Assembly (NCBI GenBank): GCA_913774795.1
Contig: CAJYIL010000278.1
Span: 1-7,471 of the forward strand
DNA from: Pseudobdellovibrionaceae bacterium
Lineage (GTDB): Bacteria > Bdellovibrionota > Bdellovibrionia > Bdellovibrionales > JAMPXM01
Length of the DNA stretch: 7,471 nt
Reading direction: 5' to 3'
A program made the position numbers and the translations under genes. The first letter of the stretch is position 1. The number at the start of each line of letters is the position of its first letter. The notes beneath the pieces were generated by a model. It did not search any database, was not told where the DNA came from, and saw nothing but the letters and a program-made list of their open reading frames with translations. This document shows, piece by piece, positions 1 through 6,676 of the stretch.

Positions 1-252
1 TCGCAGCTTTTCCTTCTGCACTTTGTACGTTGCAATATTCTCGCGATAAGAGCGGATGAGCTTGTAGTCGTTGTCGGTGACAATCTTCAAGAATCTCAAC
101 GTCTCATCGGGATCGTTTTCTCGCGAACGAGCGCGAACGATCTCGATGAGACGTTGAGATTCTTGAAGATTGTCACCGACAACGACTACAAGCTCATCCG
201 CTCTTATCGCGAGAATATTGCAACGTACAAAGTGCAGAAGGAAAAGCTGCGA
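1..252. repeat. 252-bp near-perfect inverted repeat (fold-back)
   Basis: Positions 1-117 are the reverse complement of 136-252, with a single mismatch (G110 against T143), around a mostly unpaired centre of 18 bases at 118-135. The left arm reaches the first base of the window, so its outer end is unknown. Both strands encode the same EnvC-like peptide through the arms (…DETLRFLKIVTDND…). The repeat is therefore an inverted copy of part of the gene that follows, not an independent element. A palindrome this long with so short a loop is unstable in vivo and interrupts a gene. A chimeric or fold-back read at a contig end is the likeliest origin; a real inverted duplication is possible. Confidence 0.95.
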
Positions 253-873
253 GCCCAAGTCGAGAAGCTCGTCGCGGTCGAGAAGAAGATCAAAATGCAG
301 GAAGGCCTCTTGGCGGTCGAACAAGAATCGAAATCAAAAATCGTTTCTGAACTCGATAAAGAACGCTCGGCTTCTCTCGCCTCGATCAAAACACTCCGAC
401 GTAAAACGGCAGGACTCGCCGACTCTGAAGTCGACGAACTCTTGCGTCCTTCAATTTACGAACAAAAAGGTTCGCTTCCTTCTCCTTACATTTCGAAAGT
501 CGCTCAAGATTTTGGATTGATCGTCGACGATCGATTCAAGATTAAGTACTCGCACAAAGGTTGGCAGTACGTACCAAGCCTTACGTCGAGCGATGTGTCG
601 TCGGTCTTCGACGGGACGATCGCGAAAACGCAGTGGATTCCCGGTTACGGCACAACGGTCGTGATCGATCACGGCGACCATTATTATTCGGTCTACGGGC
701 ATCTTTCTCGAATGCACGCCAAAGCAGGTGATACGCTTAAGAAAGGCGAAATCTTTGCGGAGGCAGGGGAGAAGGGTTTGTACTTCGAGCTTCGTCACTT
801 CTCGGAAGCCGAGAACCCGGCGCGGTGGATCGCTCCTTCGAGCGTCTCGACCGCGTCTGCTGATTTCAACTAA
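136..873 (+). CDS. envC: EnvC-like murein hydrolase activator, degenerate LytM/M23 domain, 5' partial
   Basis: Periplasmic coiled-coil plus LytM protein of the EnvC type, expected to activate cell-wall amidases at the division site rather than cut peptidoglycan itself. Numbering from the TTG at 154: residues 1-90 are charged helical coiled coil (KVQKEKLRAQVEKLVAVEKK and onward), and about 130-227 form the LytM fold with WIPGYGTTVVIDHGD, YGHL and YFELRH. Of the usual zinc ligands, H134 (SHKGWQ) and H183 (YGHL) are seen. The Asp of HKGxD is Q138, and the first His of the HxH motif is Y210, as in E. coli EnvC (YFEIR). No convincing start exists: the frame is open to position 1, but 1-135 lies in the inverted copy, so the signal peptide and the first coiled coil are missing. 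The TTG at 154 is only the first nominal start. The stop overlaps the ctpA ribosome binding site. Function is inferred from family and context. Confidence 0.85.
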   Translation, partial: NDLDETLRFLKIVTDNDYKLIRSYRENIATYKVQKEKLRAQVEKLVAVEKKIKMQEGLLAVEQESKSKIVSELDKERSASLASIKTLRRKTAGLADSEVDELLRPSIYEQKGSLPSPYISKVAQDFGLIVDDRFKIKYSHKGWQYVPSLTSSDVSSVFDGTIAKTQWIPGYGTTVVIDHGDHYYSVYGHLSRMHAKAGDTLKKGEIFAEAGEKGLYFELRHFSEAENPARWIAPSSVSTASADFN

Positions 874-877
874 GGAG
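872..877 (+). promoter_or_regulatory. Ribosome binding site of ctpA
   Basis: AAGGAG lies 8 bases before the GTG at 886 and overlaps the TAA stop of the envC-like gene. It supports the GTG start and suggests translational coupling of the two genes. Confidence 0.8.
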
Positions 878-885
878 ATCTCTTC

Positions 886-2334
886 GTGAAACGCACAGCC
901 GTCTTTCTTCTCGTGATCGCAACGTTCGCTGTTTTGTCGACCACGGGTCCCGTCATCGCGTTTGCGAAAGAACGCTATCAAGATCTCCAGATCTTCGCGA
1001 AGGTCTTGAACCTCGTTCAGCAGTATTACGTCGAAGAAGTCGACACTCAAAAGCTCATCTACGGCGGCATCAAAGGCATGTTGAGCGAACTCGATCCTCA
1101 CACGAACTTTCTTCCTCCGGATGTCTACAAGGAATTCGAATCTGAAACATCGGGTGAGTTCGGCGGTATCGGGATCGAGATCACGGTTCAGAACGATATT
1201 TTGACCGTCATCTCTCCGATTGAAGACACGCCAGCCTTTAACGCCGGCATTCAAGCCGGCGATAAAATCGTTGAAATCAACGGTGTGTCTACGAAAGGTT
1301 TCTCGTTGGCCGAAGCCGCTCAACACATGCGCGGTAAGAAGAATTCAGAAGTTCACTTGGGCATTTACCGCGAAGGTTTCGATAAGCCTCGCGATTTCGC
1401 AGTTAAACGCGGCGTTGTGAAAGTGAAGTCGGTCAAGTTCATGGATCTCGAGGATGGTTACGGCTACATCCGTTTAACGTCGTTCATCGAAAACTCGGCA
1501 CCCGACATGGAGAAGTACCTCAAGCAACTCCAGAAAGATCACAAGGGCATCAAAGGTTTGATCCTCGACTTGCGCCGCAACCCGGGCGGTCTTCTCGATC
1601 AAGCCGTGAAGATCTCAGATTTCTTTCTCGAGAAAGGCATCATCGTTTCGACGATCGGCCGAAACAAGAAAGAGAAAGAAGTCGTTTACGCGAAAAAAGA
1701 AGGCACGTACTCGGGTTTCCCGTTGATCGTTTTGATCAACGAGTACTCGGCTTCGGCATCGGAGATCACGGCGGGTGCTCTGCAAGATAACCACCGCGCT
1801 CTGATCATGGGTCAGCGCTCGTTCGGTAAAGGCTCCGTTCAATCCGTTGTTAAACTCGGCGACGGATCGGGATTAAAGCTTACGGTCGCTCGTTACTACA
1901 CTCCGTCGGGCCGTTCGATTCAGGCCGAAGGCATCAAGCCTGACGTCGTCGTCGAAGACGTCGATCCTGAAGCATATAAGAAGGCGATCATTCGCCGCGA
2001 TGTTCGCCGTGAATCGGATATGTCGGGTCACTTGCTCGGAGACGAAGAGTTGAAAGAGCAAAAGTCGGCGCAAAAGACGCTCGGTCTTAAAGACGATCTC
2101 TGGTTTAAAGATCAAACGGCGAAAGCAGCTAAGCCGAAGACGACAAAAGAGAAACTTCTCACTGAAGATTTCCAGGCGATGCAAGCCTACAACTACTTGC
2201 GTGCGTGGAAGGTCATGGAGCGTTTCGGCGTTGAAGACGGCGCCGAGACACCCGTCGCTGCGGCACCGGCTGCTCCGAAAGATCTGCCGAAGGATGCTCC
2301 AAAACCAGCTCCGTCGGCGACACCGGCGAAGTAA
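886..2334 (+). CDS. ctpA: S41 C-terminal processing peptidase (CtpA type), periplasmic
   Basis: Serine protease of the tail-specific (CTP) family, acting in the periplasm on protein C-termini. Of 482 residues, 1-27 are a signal peptide (KR, then a hydrophobic stretch, ending AFA before KE). Residues 30-90 are an N-terminal helical region. A PDZ domain spans about 90-165, with the GGIGIEI carboxylate-binding loop at 93-99. The protease core runs about 180-365. The Ser-Lys-Gln catalytic set is visible as S290 (in YSASASEI), K315 (FGKG) and Q319, with the spacing of known CTPs. RRNPGG at 230-235 is also typical. The tail after about 455 is Pro/Ala/Lys-rich and probably disordered. The gene follows the envC-like gene by 12 bases. 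In Pseudomonas a neighbouring EnvC/CtpA pair is known, and CtpA there degrades peptidoglycan hydrolases, so a role in controlling wall cleavage is likely. The substrate is not shown by the sequence. Confidence 0.95.
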   Translation: MKRTAVFLLVIATFAVLSTTGPVIAFAKERYQDLQIFAKVLNLVQQYYVEEVDTQKLIYGGIKGMLSELDPHTNFLPPDVYKEFESETSGEFGGIGIEITVQNDILTVISPIEDTPAFNAGIQAGDKIVEINGVSTKGFSLAEAAQHMRGKKNSEVHLGIYREGFDKPRDFAVKRGVVKVKSVKFMDLEDGYGYIRLTSFIENSAPDMEKYLKQLQKDHKGIKGLILDLRRNPGGLLDQAVKISDFFLEKGIIVSTIGRNKKEKEVVYAKKEGTYSGFPLIVLINEYSASASEITAGALQDNHRALIMGQRSFGKGSVQSVVKLGDGSGLKLTVARYYTPSGRSIQAEGIKPDVVVEDVDPEAYKKAIIRRDVRRESDMSGHLLGDEELKEQKSAQKTLGLKDDLWFKDQTAKAAKPKTTKEKLLTEDFQAMQAYNYLRAWKVMERFGVEDGAETPVAAAPAAPKDLPKDAPKPAPSATPAK

Positions 2335-2762
2335 TGCTGATCATTCGCCACCGCCGAGGACTCTTGGGTTGGTGGCCTCCCTATTTTAAAACTGTCGTGA
2401 GCGACGAAGGAATCTTGATCACGAGGTTTCTCCGCACGTCTCGTCTCCTGCGCTGGTCCGAGATCCAATGCTTAGATCTCGGCGGACTCGAGGTGAAAGA
2501 CTACACGTGGTTACCAAATTCGCGCGCGCGTCGATCTTTTGAAAAGGCGAATCGTTTGAGCCGGAGTTTCTTGATCATGATCCCTGACGCGCGCCCCTTC
2601 GCCGACGGAACACTTAAAAATTGGTACGCGAGTTCGAATGTCTTGGGTCTCACGCAAATCCGCACGGAAGACGTAGCCAAGCTCAAACCCGAGCTCACGC
2701 GCCAAGCGGTTAAGCACGGGATTCTTCTCGATACGATCGTTCTCGGCGGTGACGAACTCTGA
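2334..2762 (+). CDS. Hypothetical protein, possible bacterial PH-like domain
   Basis: I do not recognise this 142-residue protein with confidence. Its ATG overlaps the ctpA stop (TAATG), with no clear ribosome binding site of its own, so it is probably translated by coupling and co-transcribed with envC-ctpA. There is no signal peptide and no clear membrane segment, so it is likely cytoplasmic. The N-terminal half has alternating strands with TVVSDEGILITRF, then LLRWSEIQCLDLGG. This 'd-x-G-i … W-s-e-I' pattern resembles small bacterial PH-like domains; that is a weak resemblance by eye. The C-terminal third looks helical (TEDVAKLKPELTRQAVKHG). It ends 5 bases before the convergent gene's stop. 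Codon use matches its neighbours, so I judge it a real gene. Confidence 0.75.
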   Translation: MLIIRHRRGLLGWWPPYFKTVVSDEGILITRFLRTSRLLRWSEIQCLDLGGLEVKDYTWLPNSRARRSFEKANRLSRSFLIMIPDARPFADGTLKNWYASSNVLGLTQIRTEDVAKLKPELTRQAVKHGILLDTIVLGGDEL

Positions 2763-2767
2763 TTGAT

Positions 2768-3238
2768 TTACGGCTTTAGGAAAATTGCGTCGGCGGCGAG
2801 AACCTGACGAACATTAACGAAAGTATTCACGACAGGAGCGCCGTCGTTCGTTCGAAAGCAAGCCGCTGATTCCAGGTTTTTGTCGGCGAGTCGGAGGACG
2901 ACGATCTGCGAGAACAGCGAGCTCGAGAGATCGACGACGGGTTGCAAGTCTAGCCTATATTCGATCGATATGACTTTGTAATCGGCCGGAGGCAGCACTA
3001 GGTCTTTCGGAAGCGCATTTTTCAAATAGAGCATGCATTGATGTTTGTAAGCGACATTTCCAAATTGAGTCGTCTGCCGGCCTTCATCTAGAAGCACCCG
3101 CGTGTCACCTTGAGGAATGACGTACGTATTCGTGATCCAGATGCGCGTCGTTTGAGAAACAGGAATTTCTCCAGAAAGTCCGTGAGCTGGTAGGGCCGCA
3201 AACAAGCCAACAAATAAACCGAACGCAGCGAATTTCAC
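2768..3238 (-). CDS. Hypothetical secreted (periplasmic) protein
   Basis: Unknown protein of 156 residues when read from the GTG at 3238. I chose this start because GGGAGG sits just before it and the product then begins directly with a signal peptide: a short basic start (VKF), the hydrophobic run GLFVGLFAAL, and a PAHG-LSG cleavage region near residue 20. The frame stays open to a GTG at 3280, but that start has no ribosome binding site and would bury the signal. The mature part is mainly beta-prone (TTRIWITNTYVIP; SQIVVLRLAD) and has two cysteines, C68 and C127, which could form a disulfide in the periplasm. There is no lipobox cysteine and I see no known catalytic motif. It is a single gene converging on the envC-ctpA operon. 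Function unknown. Confidence 0.7.
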   Translation of the reverse strand: MKFAAFGLFVGLFAALPAHGLSGEIPVSQTTRIWITNTYVIPQGDTRVLLDEGRQTTQFGNVAYKHQCMLYLKNALPKDLVLPPADYKVISIEYRLDLQPVVDLSSSLFSQIVVLRLADKNLESAACFRTNDGAPVVNTFVNVRQVLAADAIFLKP

Positions 3239-3242
3239 AAGG

Positions 3243-3248
3243 CCTCCC
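3243..3248 (-). promoter_or_regulatory. Ribosome binding site deciding the start at 3238
   Basis: On the minus strand this reads GGGAGG, four bases ahead of the GTG at 3238. The spacing is slightly short, but this is the only Shine-Dalgarno-like site near either candidate start. It favours the shorter protein beginning with the signal peptide. Confidence 0.6.
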
Positions 3249-3348
3249 GGAGAATGCAAATAGTTGAGCCGGTATTCCACGTTGCGCTTGATTTGAAAAA
3301 TGCAGAATCGGAATAATCGTTATGACCGAATGGAATAGGTCTTCGAGA

Positions 3349-4335
3349 CTAATTGGCCGAATTCAAATTACGTGAGCTCGAAAGCAGATCGCTCAGTTTC
3401 AAAACGTGGGCGCGTTCACGCGCTTCGCTCGTCACTTCTCCGAGAAGCGAATGATCGAAGCTTTTCTCGAACGCACGCCACAGTTTGATTTCGTCCCAGC
3501 CGGCTTGAAGAAGTTCGGCGCGAGTCACGCCGAGCGTGCGTTTCTCGAGACGGTGACCGTTCTCTTGCGTGATTAGCGACGTGTGAAACGCGCGCATGAA
3601 ATAAGGGGGTTTGTATTCCGCGCGCGAAATCCAATCTTGAATCGCGCGTTGAACCGCAAGAGCGGGCGCTAAGTCATGGCTTCGCACGATCAGATCGTAA
3701 CTGCCGTCGAAGTCATCGATCGCACAGGCCCAGTGATAGCCCGGCACAAACGAATCGAGATCATCGAGTGAATTGGTGCGCGCGATAATGAAATCTTCGT
3801 GGCCCGCTTCATTCGGCATCTTAAAGCGCCAAGCGATCGCGCCTTGGGAGCCAGCGGCACCTGCAGAACTCAAGGCCGACGCGTCGAACTCGGCCGCGTG
3901 CGCCCGGCAGTGGCCCGAATAAACCGGTGCCATACCATCGTGCGGAGCTGACGCTAGTCCCGCCAAGGCTGTTTGCACTTCTCGGCGTGTGCAAGTGCAC
4001 GGATAAATCGCGCCCAAGCGCAGACCCATCTTGAAAACCTGAAGATGGCGAGATCGAAACGAGGATTGAAGGAGTTCAATGTCGGGAACCAACCCGAGCG
4101 CGGCGAGGTCGGATCGTTGGAGATCGCGGGCACCCGCCAAAACGCGAGGAGCGTCGATATCCTCGAAGCGAACGACCCAAGGCAAAGCTAGCTGCCGAGC
4201 GAACTGAAACGAAACCCAGGCCGTACGCAAGTTGCCGATATGAAATCGGCCCGTCGGTGAGGGGGCAAAACGAACGCCGCCCGTGCGAGGGGCGGCGTTG
4301 GTCTCTGGGCTATTCGACGACGGCGGCGAGGTCAT
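3349..4335 (-). CDS. gluQ: Glutamyl-queuosine tRNA(Asp) synthetase (GluQ-RS)
   Basis: Paralogue of the glutamyl-tRNA synthetase catalytic core that attaches glutamate to the queuosine at position 34 of tRNA(Asp). In 328 residues it shows FAPSPTG at 23-29, the class I signature HIGN at 32-35, RFEDIDAPR at 56-64, a zinc site in the GluQ pattern (C113, C115, Y139, C143 in YPCTCTRR and YSGHC), EDFIIART at 180-187, and a KMSKS-equivalent RLEKR at 262-266. It stops without the anticodon-binding domain of GluRS, which distinguishes it from gltX; E. coli GluQ is about 308 residues. The first 20 residues are a Pro/Ser-rich extension, but no later in-frame start precedes the HIGN motif. The ATG lies 3 bases past the tig stop with no good ribosome binding site, so translation is probably coupled to tig. 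A strong hairpin lies at codons 13-22. No queuosine biosynthesis gene is in view. Confidence 0.88.
   Translation of the reverse strand: MTSPPSSNSPETNAAPRTGGVRFAPSPTGRFHIGNLRTAWVSFQFARQLALPWVVRFEDIDAPRVLAGARDLQRSDLAALGLVPDIELLQSSFRSRHLQVFKMGLRLGAIYPCTCTRREVQTALAGLASAPHDGMAPVYSGHCRAHAAEFDASALSSAGAAGSQGAIAWRFKMPNEAGHEDFIIARTNSLDDLDSFVPGYHWACAIDDFDGSYDLIVRSHDLAPALAVQRAIQDWISRAEYKPPYFMRAFHTSLITQENGHRLEKRTLGVTRAELLQAGWDEIKLWRAFEKSFDHSLLGEVTSEARERAHVLKLSDLLSSSRNLNSAN
4262..4299 (-). terminator. Terminator-like hairpin inside the 5' end of gluQ
   Basis: Positions 4273-4282 and 4290-4299 form a perfect 10-bp GC-rich stem with a 7-base loop. In the transcribed direction the stem is followed by CGTTTTG, a short U-rich stretch. 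This is the shape of an intrinsic terminator, although the U-tract is interrupted. It lies about 36 bases after the gluQ ATG and about 40 after the tig stop. It could lower gluQ transcription relative to tig, or be relieved by ribosomes translating gluQ. It could also be a by-product of Ala/Gly codons. Confidence 0.4.
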
Positions 4336-4338
4336 CAG

Positions 4339-5691
4339 TTAGGCTTGCGTGCCTTCTTCTTTTTGGATCTCTTCTTTCGAGGCATCCGTGATCTTCGATT
4401 TCGAGATCAAGAACTCAAGAACCTTTTCTTCGGTGACTTGGTATTGAAGACGCGAACGGCGCTCTTGATCGCCGTAGAATTCGTGAACGCGAGCGAGGTC
4501 GATACCTGTTTGTGCCGCGAACTCCGTCATCTTCTTGTCGAGATCAGAGCCGGTCGCTTTCAAGTTGTTGTCGGCTGCAATCTTGTCGATCAAGAACGAC
4601 GACTGGATCATGTACGAAGCGGTTTGTTCGAAGTCTTTATCCCACTTCGACTTGTACTCTTCGTAAGCTTCGTTGCCCAGACCCTGTTGCTCCATGCGCT
4701 TTTGCATGTCTTCGACGAGGGCTTTCTTTTGCTCGGTCAACAACGACTTCGGAACCGCGACCGGGTTTGCGTCGACGAGAACTTTCATCAAACGGTTCTT
4801 GAGATCGTCAGCGACGCGCTTGCCTTCACGCTGCTCGAAATCGAGGCGAATCGCATCGCGCAGGCCTTGAACGTTCTCGTAAGGGCCGACCGATTTCGCG
4901 AACTCGTCGTTCACTTCCGGCAACACTCGCTTCGCGAGCGATGTGAGTTTTGTTTTGAACGAAACGGGTTTTCCCGCGAGCGAAGAGACGTGGTAATCCG
5001 CCGGGAAAGCGATGTTGATCGTCTTCTCGTCGCCGACTTTCATGCCGAGAACGCCGTCTTCGAAGCCTGGAATAAATTGTTTTGAACCGAGTTCGAGTTG
5101 GTGGCCTTCAGCCGATCCGTTTTCGAGCGGAGCGCCGTCGACCATGCCTGCGAAGTTGATCGTTGCCACATCGCCCATCTGAGCGCCGCGATCTTCGAGA
5201 ACCGGAGTTGTCTCGGCGCGACCTTTGCGAATGTCTTCGATCGTCGCGTCAACGAGAGCGTCGTTCATTTCGAATTTTTCACGTTTTACTTTGAGGCCTT
5301 CGATCGACTTCAGCGTGACCTCAGGTCGCACTTCGAACTCAGCGGTAAACGCGAAATCCTTGCCGTCTTGGAGATCGTCGAACTCGATTGCTGGGTAAGA
5401 GATCGGATCGAGCTTGTGCTCTTTCAGAGCCGACGCATATTTAGATTGAACGATATCTTGAACGACATCTTGTTTTACGCGGTCACCGTAGAGAGATTTG
5501 ATCGTCGAAAGTGGAGCCTTACCTTTACGGAAGCCTTTCACTTGAACGTTGCGCTGGATGCCAGTGAAGGCGCGGTTAAATGCGGCTTGTACTTCGACGG
5601 CGGGAACTTCAATATTGAGTTTGCGTTCGAGCTGCGAAACGGTTTCGAGCTTCGATTTGTTAATAGGCGAGAAAGTGGTCTTTTGATCCAT
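4339..5691 (-). CDS. tig: Trigger factor, ribosome-associated chaperone and PPIase
   Basis: Binds the ribosome exit tunnel and shields nascent chains, with peptidyl-prolyl isomerase activity. The 450 residues (E. coli: 432) show the three family domains. The N-terminal ribosome-binding domain spans about 15-150, with the GFRKGKAP signature at 53-60 that docks on ribosomal protein L23. An FKBP-type PPIase domain spans about 165-255 (GDVATINFAGMVDG, LGSKQFIPGFEDGVLGMKVG). The C-terminal chaperone domain is helical and starts with LPEVNDEFAKSVG. It begins with a roughly 15-residue extension before the usual start (SQLERKLNIEVP). The ATG is supported by GGAG six bases upstream. It is divergent from the ArsA-like genes and followed after three bases by gluQ. 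I do not see the common downstream clpP/clpX/lon set here. Confidence 0.97.
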   Translation of the reverse strand: MDQKTTFSPINKSKLETVSQLERKLNIEVPAVEVQAAFNRAFTGIQRNVQVKGFRKGKAPLSTIKSLYGDRVKQDVVQDIVQSKYASALKEHKLDPISYPAIEFDDLQDGKDFAFTAEFEVRPEVTLKSIEGLKVKREKFEMNDALVDATIEDIRKGRAETTPVLEDRGAQMGDVATINFAGMVDGAPLENGSAEGHQLELGSKQFIPGFEDGVLGMKVGDEKTINIAFPADYHVSSLAGKPVSFKTKLTSLAKRVLPEVNDEFAKSVGPYENVQGLRDAIRLDFEQREGKRVADDLKNRLMKVLVDANPVAVPKSLLTEQKKALVEDMQKRMEQQGLGNEAYEEYKSKWDKDFEQTASYMIQSSFLIDKIAADNNLKATGSDLDKKMTEFAAQTGIDLARVHEFYGDQERRSRLQYQVTEEKVLEFLISKSKITDASKEEIQKEEGTQA

Positions 5692-5750
5692 GAGTAACTC
5701 CGAAAATTTTAGGCCTAAGAGTCGTGTAATCTAGGGGAAAGAGACCGGTT
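5692..5750. promoter_or_regulatory. Divergent tig / ArsA-like promoter region with 10-bp palindrome
   Basis: These 59 bases must hold the start signals for both tig (leftward) and the ATPase pair (rightward), unless either is read from further away. A perfect palindrome TTAGGCCTAA lies at 5709-5718 and could be an operator. For tig, TAAAAT (minus strand, 5706-5711) resembles a -10 box but lies so close to the ribosome binding site that a leader would be very short. For the rightward gene, TGTAATCT (5725-5732) is a weak extended -10 candidate. I see no good -35 box for either, so the promoter assignment is from layout more than from motifs. Confidence 0.4.
5698..5702 (-). promoter_or_regulatory. 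Ribosome binding site of tig
   Basis: CGGAG on the minus strand, six bases before the ATG at 5691. It fixes the tig start and so supports the unusual N-terminal extension of the protein. Confidence 0.65.
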
Positions 5751-6653
5751 TTGCCAATCACTTCCTTGAGCGAAAAGAGAATTCTCTTCGTCTCCGGCAA
5801 GGGCGGAGTGGGCAAGTCTTTAATCGCTGCTGGGCTCGCAAAAGAGCTCGCCGACAGCGGTAAAAGAGTCCTGCTCGCCGAAATCGGCGAGACGAGTTAT
5901 TACCGTGATTTTTGGGGTCTCAAACAAGAGATCACTCACATTCCGTCAAAGCACCCCACCGAAAAATTCGATCTTGCGCTTTGGTCAGGTGAAACAAGCC
6001 TGCGAGAATACGTGCTTTTTTACCTCAAGATGGAGCGCCTCTATAACCTCTTCTTCGAGAACAAAGTCATGCGCGCGCTCGTCAACGTCGCGCCGGGCCT
6101 CTCTGAAATCGCGATCTTGGGCAAAATTACGAGCGGGATTAGAAAAGTGGGCCCGCCAATGAATTACGACGTGATCGTCGTGGATTCCTACGCGACCGGC
6201 CACGCCCTCGCTCTCCTTGAGGCGCCGAAGGGAATGATGGAGGCCATCAAGTTCGGGCCGATGGGTAACCACAGCCGCGAAATGGATCAAGTGATCAAAG
6301 ACGAGAAGATCATGAGTTATATCGTCGTGACGCTGCTTGAGGAGCTTCCGGTCACGGAGTCGATCGAATTCCGCGATAAGCTCAAAAAGGAATTCGGCGT
6401 CTCGCCGTCGATCGTCGCGAACAAAGTCATGCACGCGCCCGTGACTGGCGACGAGATCGCAGAAACAACTCAATCGAAGAACAGTGGTTTGGCGGAGTTC
6501 GCTCGACACATCAAAGCGGTCAACGAACGAAAAGAGAAATACGAAAAACTTTTGGCGGAGTCGGGTTCGAAAATCGTCGAGGTACCTTTGATTTTCTCGG
6601 CTGATCCCAACGAACTCACGAAGAAGACGGGGGAGGCGTTACGGGCTCTCTAG
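5751..6653 (+). CDS. ArsA/Get3-like P-loop ATPase, subunit with atypical switch I
   Basis: Member of the SIMIBI P-loop ATPases related to arsenite-pump ATPase ArsA and tail-anchored-protein chaperone Get3. The 300 residues contain the deviant Walker A GKGGVGKS at 16-23, including the signature lysine K17. Switch II is DSYATGHALALL at 145-156 (usual form DTAPTGHxLRLL), and ANKV at 223-226 is the likely adenine-recognition segment. The switch I aspartate (DPA in relatives) is absent: after RVLLAE the chain reads IGETSYY, so this subunit's own site may not hydrolyse ATP. The TTG start is chosen because it precedes the first beta strand closely; upstream are AGGGGA (12 bases away) and GAG (7 away), neither ideal. 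The stop overlaps the frame of the next ATPase. In mycobacteria a similar pair (Rv3679/Rv3680) forms a heterodimer. An arsenite role is unlikely, since no ars genes are near. The client is unknown. Confidence 0.85.
   Translation: MPITSLSEKRILFVSGKGGVGKSLIAAGLAKELADSGKRVLLAEIGETSYYRDFWGLKQEITHIPSKHPTEKFDLALWSGETSLREYVLFYLKMERLYNLFFENKVMRALVNVAPGLSEIAILGKITSGIRKVGPPMNYDVIVVDSYATGHALALLEAPKGMMEAIKFGPMGNHSREMDQVIKDEKIMSYIVVTLLEELPVTESIEFRDKLKKEFGVSPSIVANKVMHAPVTGDEIAETTQSKNSGLAEFARHIKAVNERKEKYEKLLAESGSKIVEVPLIFSADPNELTKKTGEALRAL
6629..6636 (+). promoter_or_regulatory. Strong Shine-Dalgarno for the second ATPase
   Basis: GGGGGAGG lies within the last codons of the first ATPase. No ATG, GTG or TTG in the second gene's frame lies at a usable distance; the nearest in-frame triplet at normal spacing is ACG at 6641. 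The site therefore argues for a start upstream of the GTG at 6677. Confidence 0.5.
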
Positions 6654-6676
6654 ACCAAATCCTCCTCGAAAATAAA

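Noticed and set aside
1242..1261. 7-bp stem with 6-base loop inside ctpA
   Set aside because: It arises from two identical Ala-Gly codon pairs in the PDZ domain (NAGIQAGD). No T-tract follows, and it is in mid-gene.
451..1326. Long minus-strand open frame of 291 codons opposite envC and ctpA
   Set aside because: It lies antisense to two well-supported genes. Its translation is Arg/Asp/Phe-rich without any family motif, as expected from the reverse frame of a codon-biased gene.
3239..3348. Possible terminator or promoter between gluQ and the secreted-protein gene
   Set aside because: I looked for a stem with T-tract after gluQ and for -35/-10 boxes on the minus strand. Only a 4-bp stem and isolated T runs are present, so nothing can be supported beyond the ribosome binding site.
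3349..4335. Glutamyl-tRNA synthetase (gltX)
   Set aside because: The protein ends after the catalytic core with no anticodon-binding domain and has the GluQ C-x-C…Y-x3-C zinc pattern.
4345..5697. Plus-strand open frames of 246 and 199 codons opposite tig
   Set aside because: Trigger factor is unambiguous on the other strand over its full length. The plus-strand products are low-complexity Arg/Phe/Leu shadows.
5985..6509. Minus-strand open frame of 174 codons inside the first ATPase
   Set aside because: Shadow of the ATPase gene; rich in HDD, RRD and similar runs with no recognisable domain.
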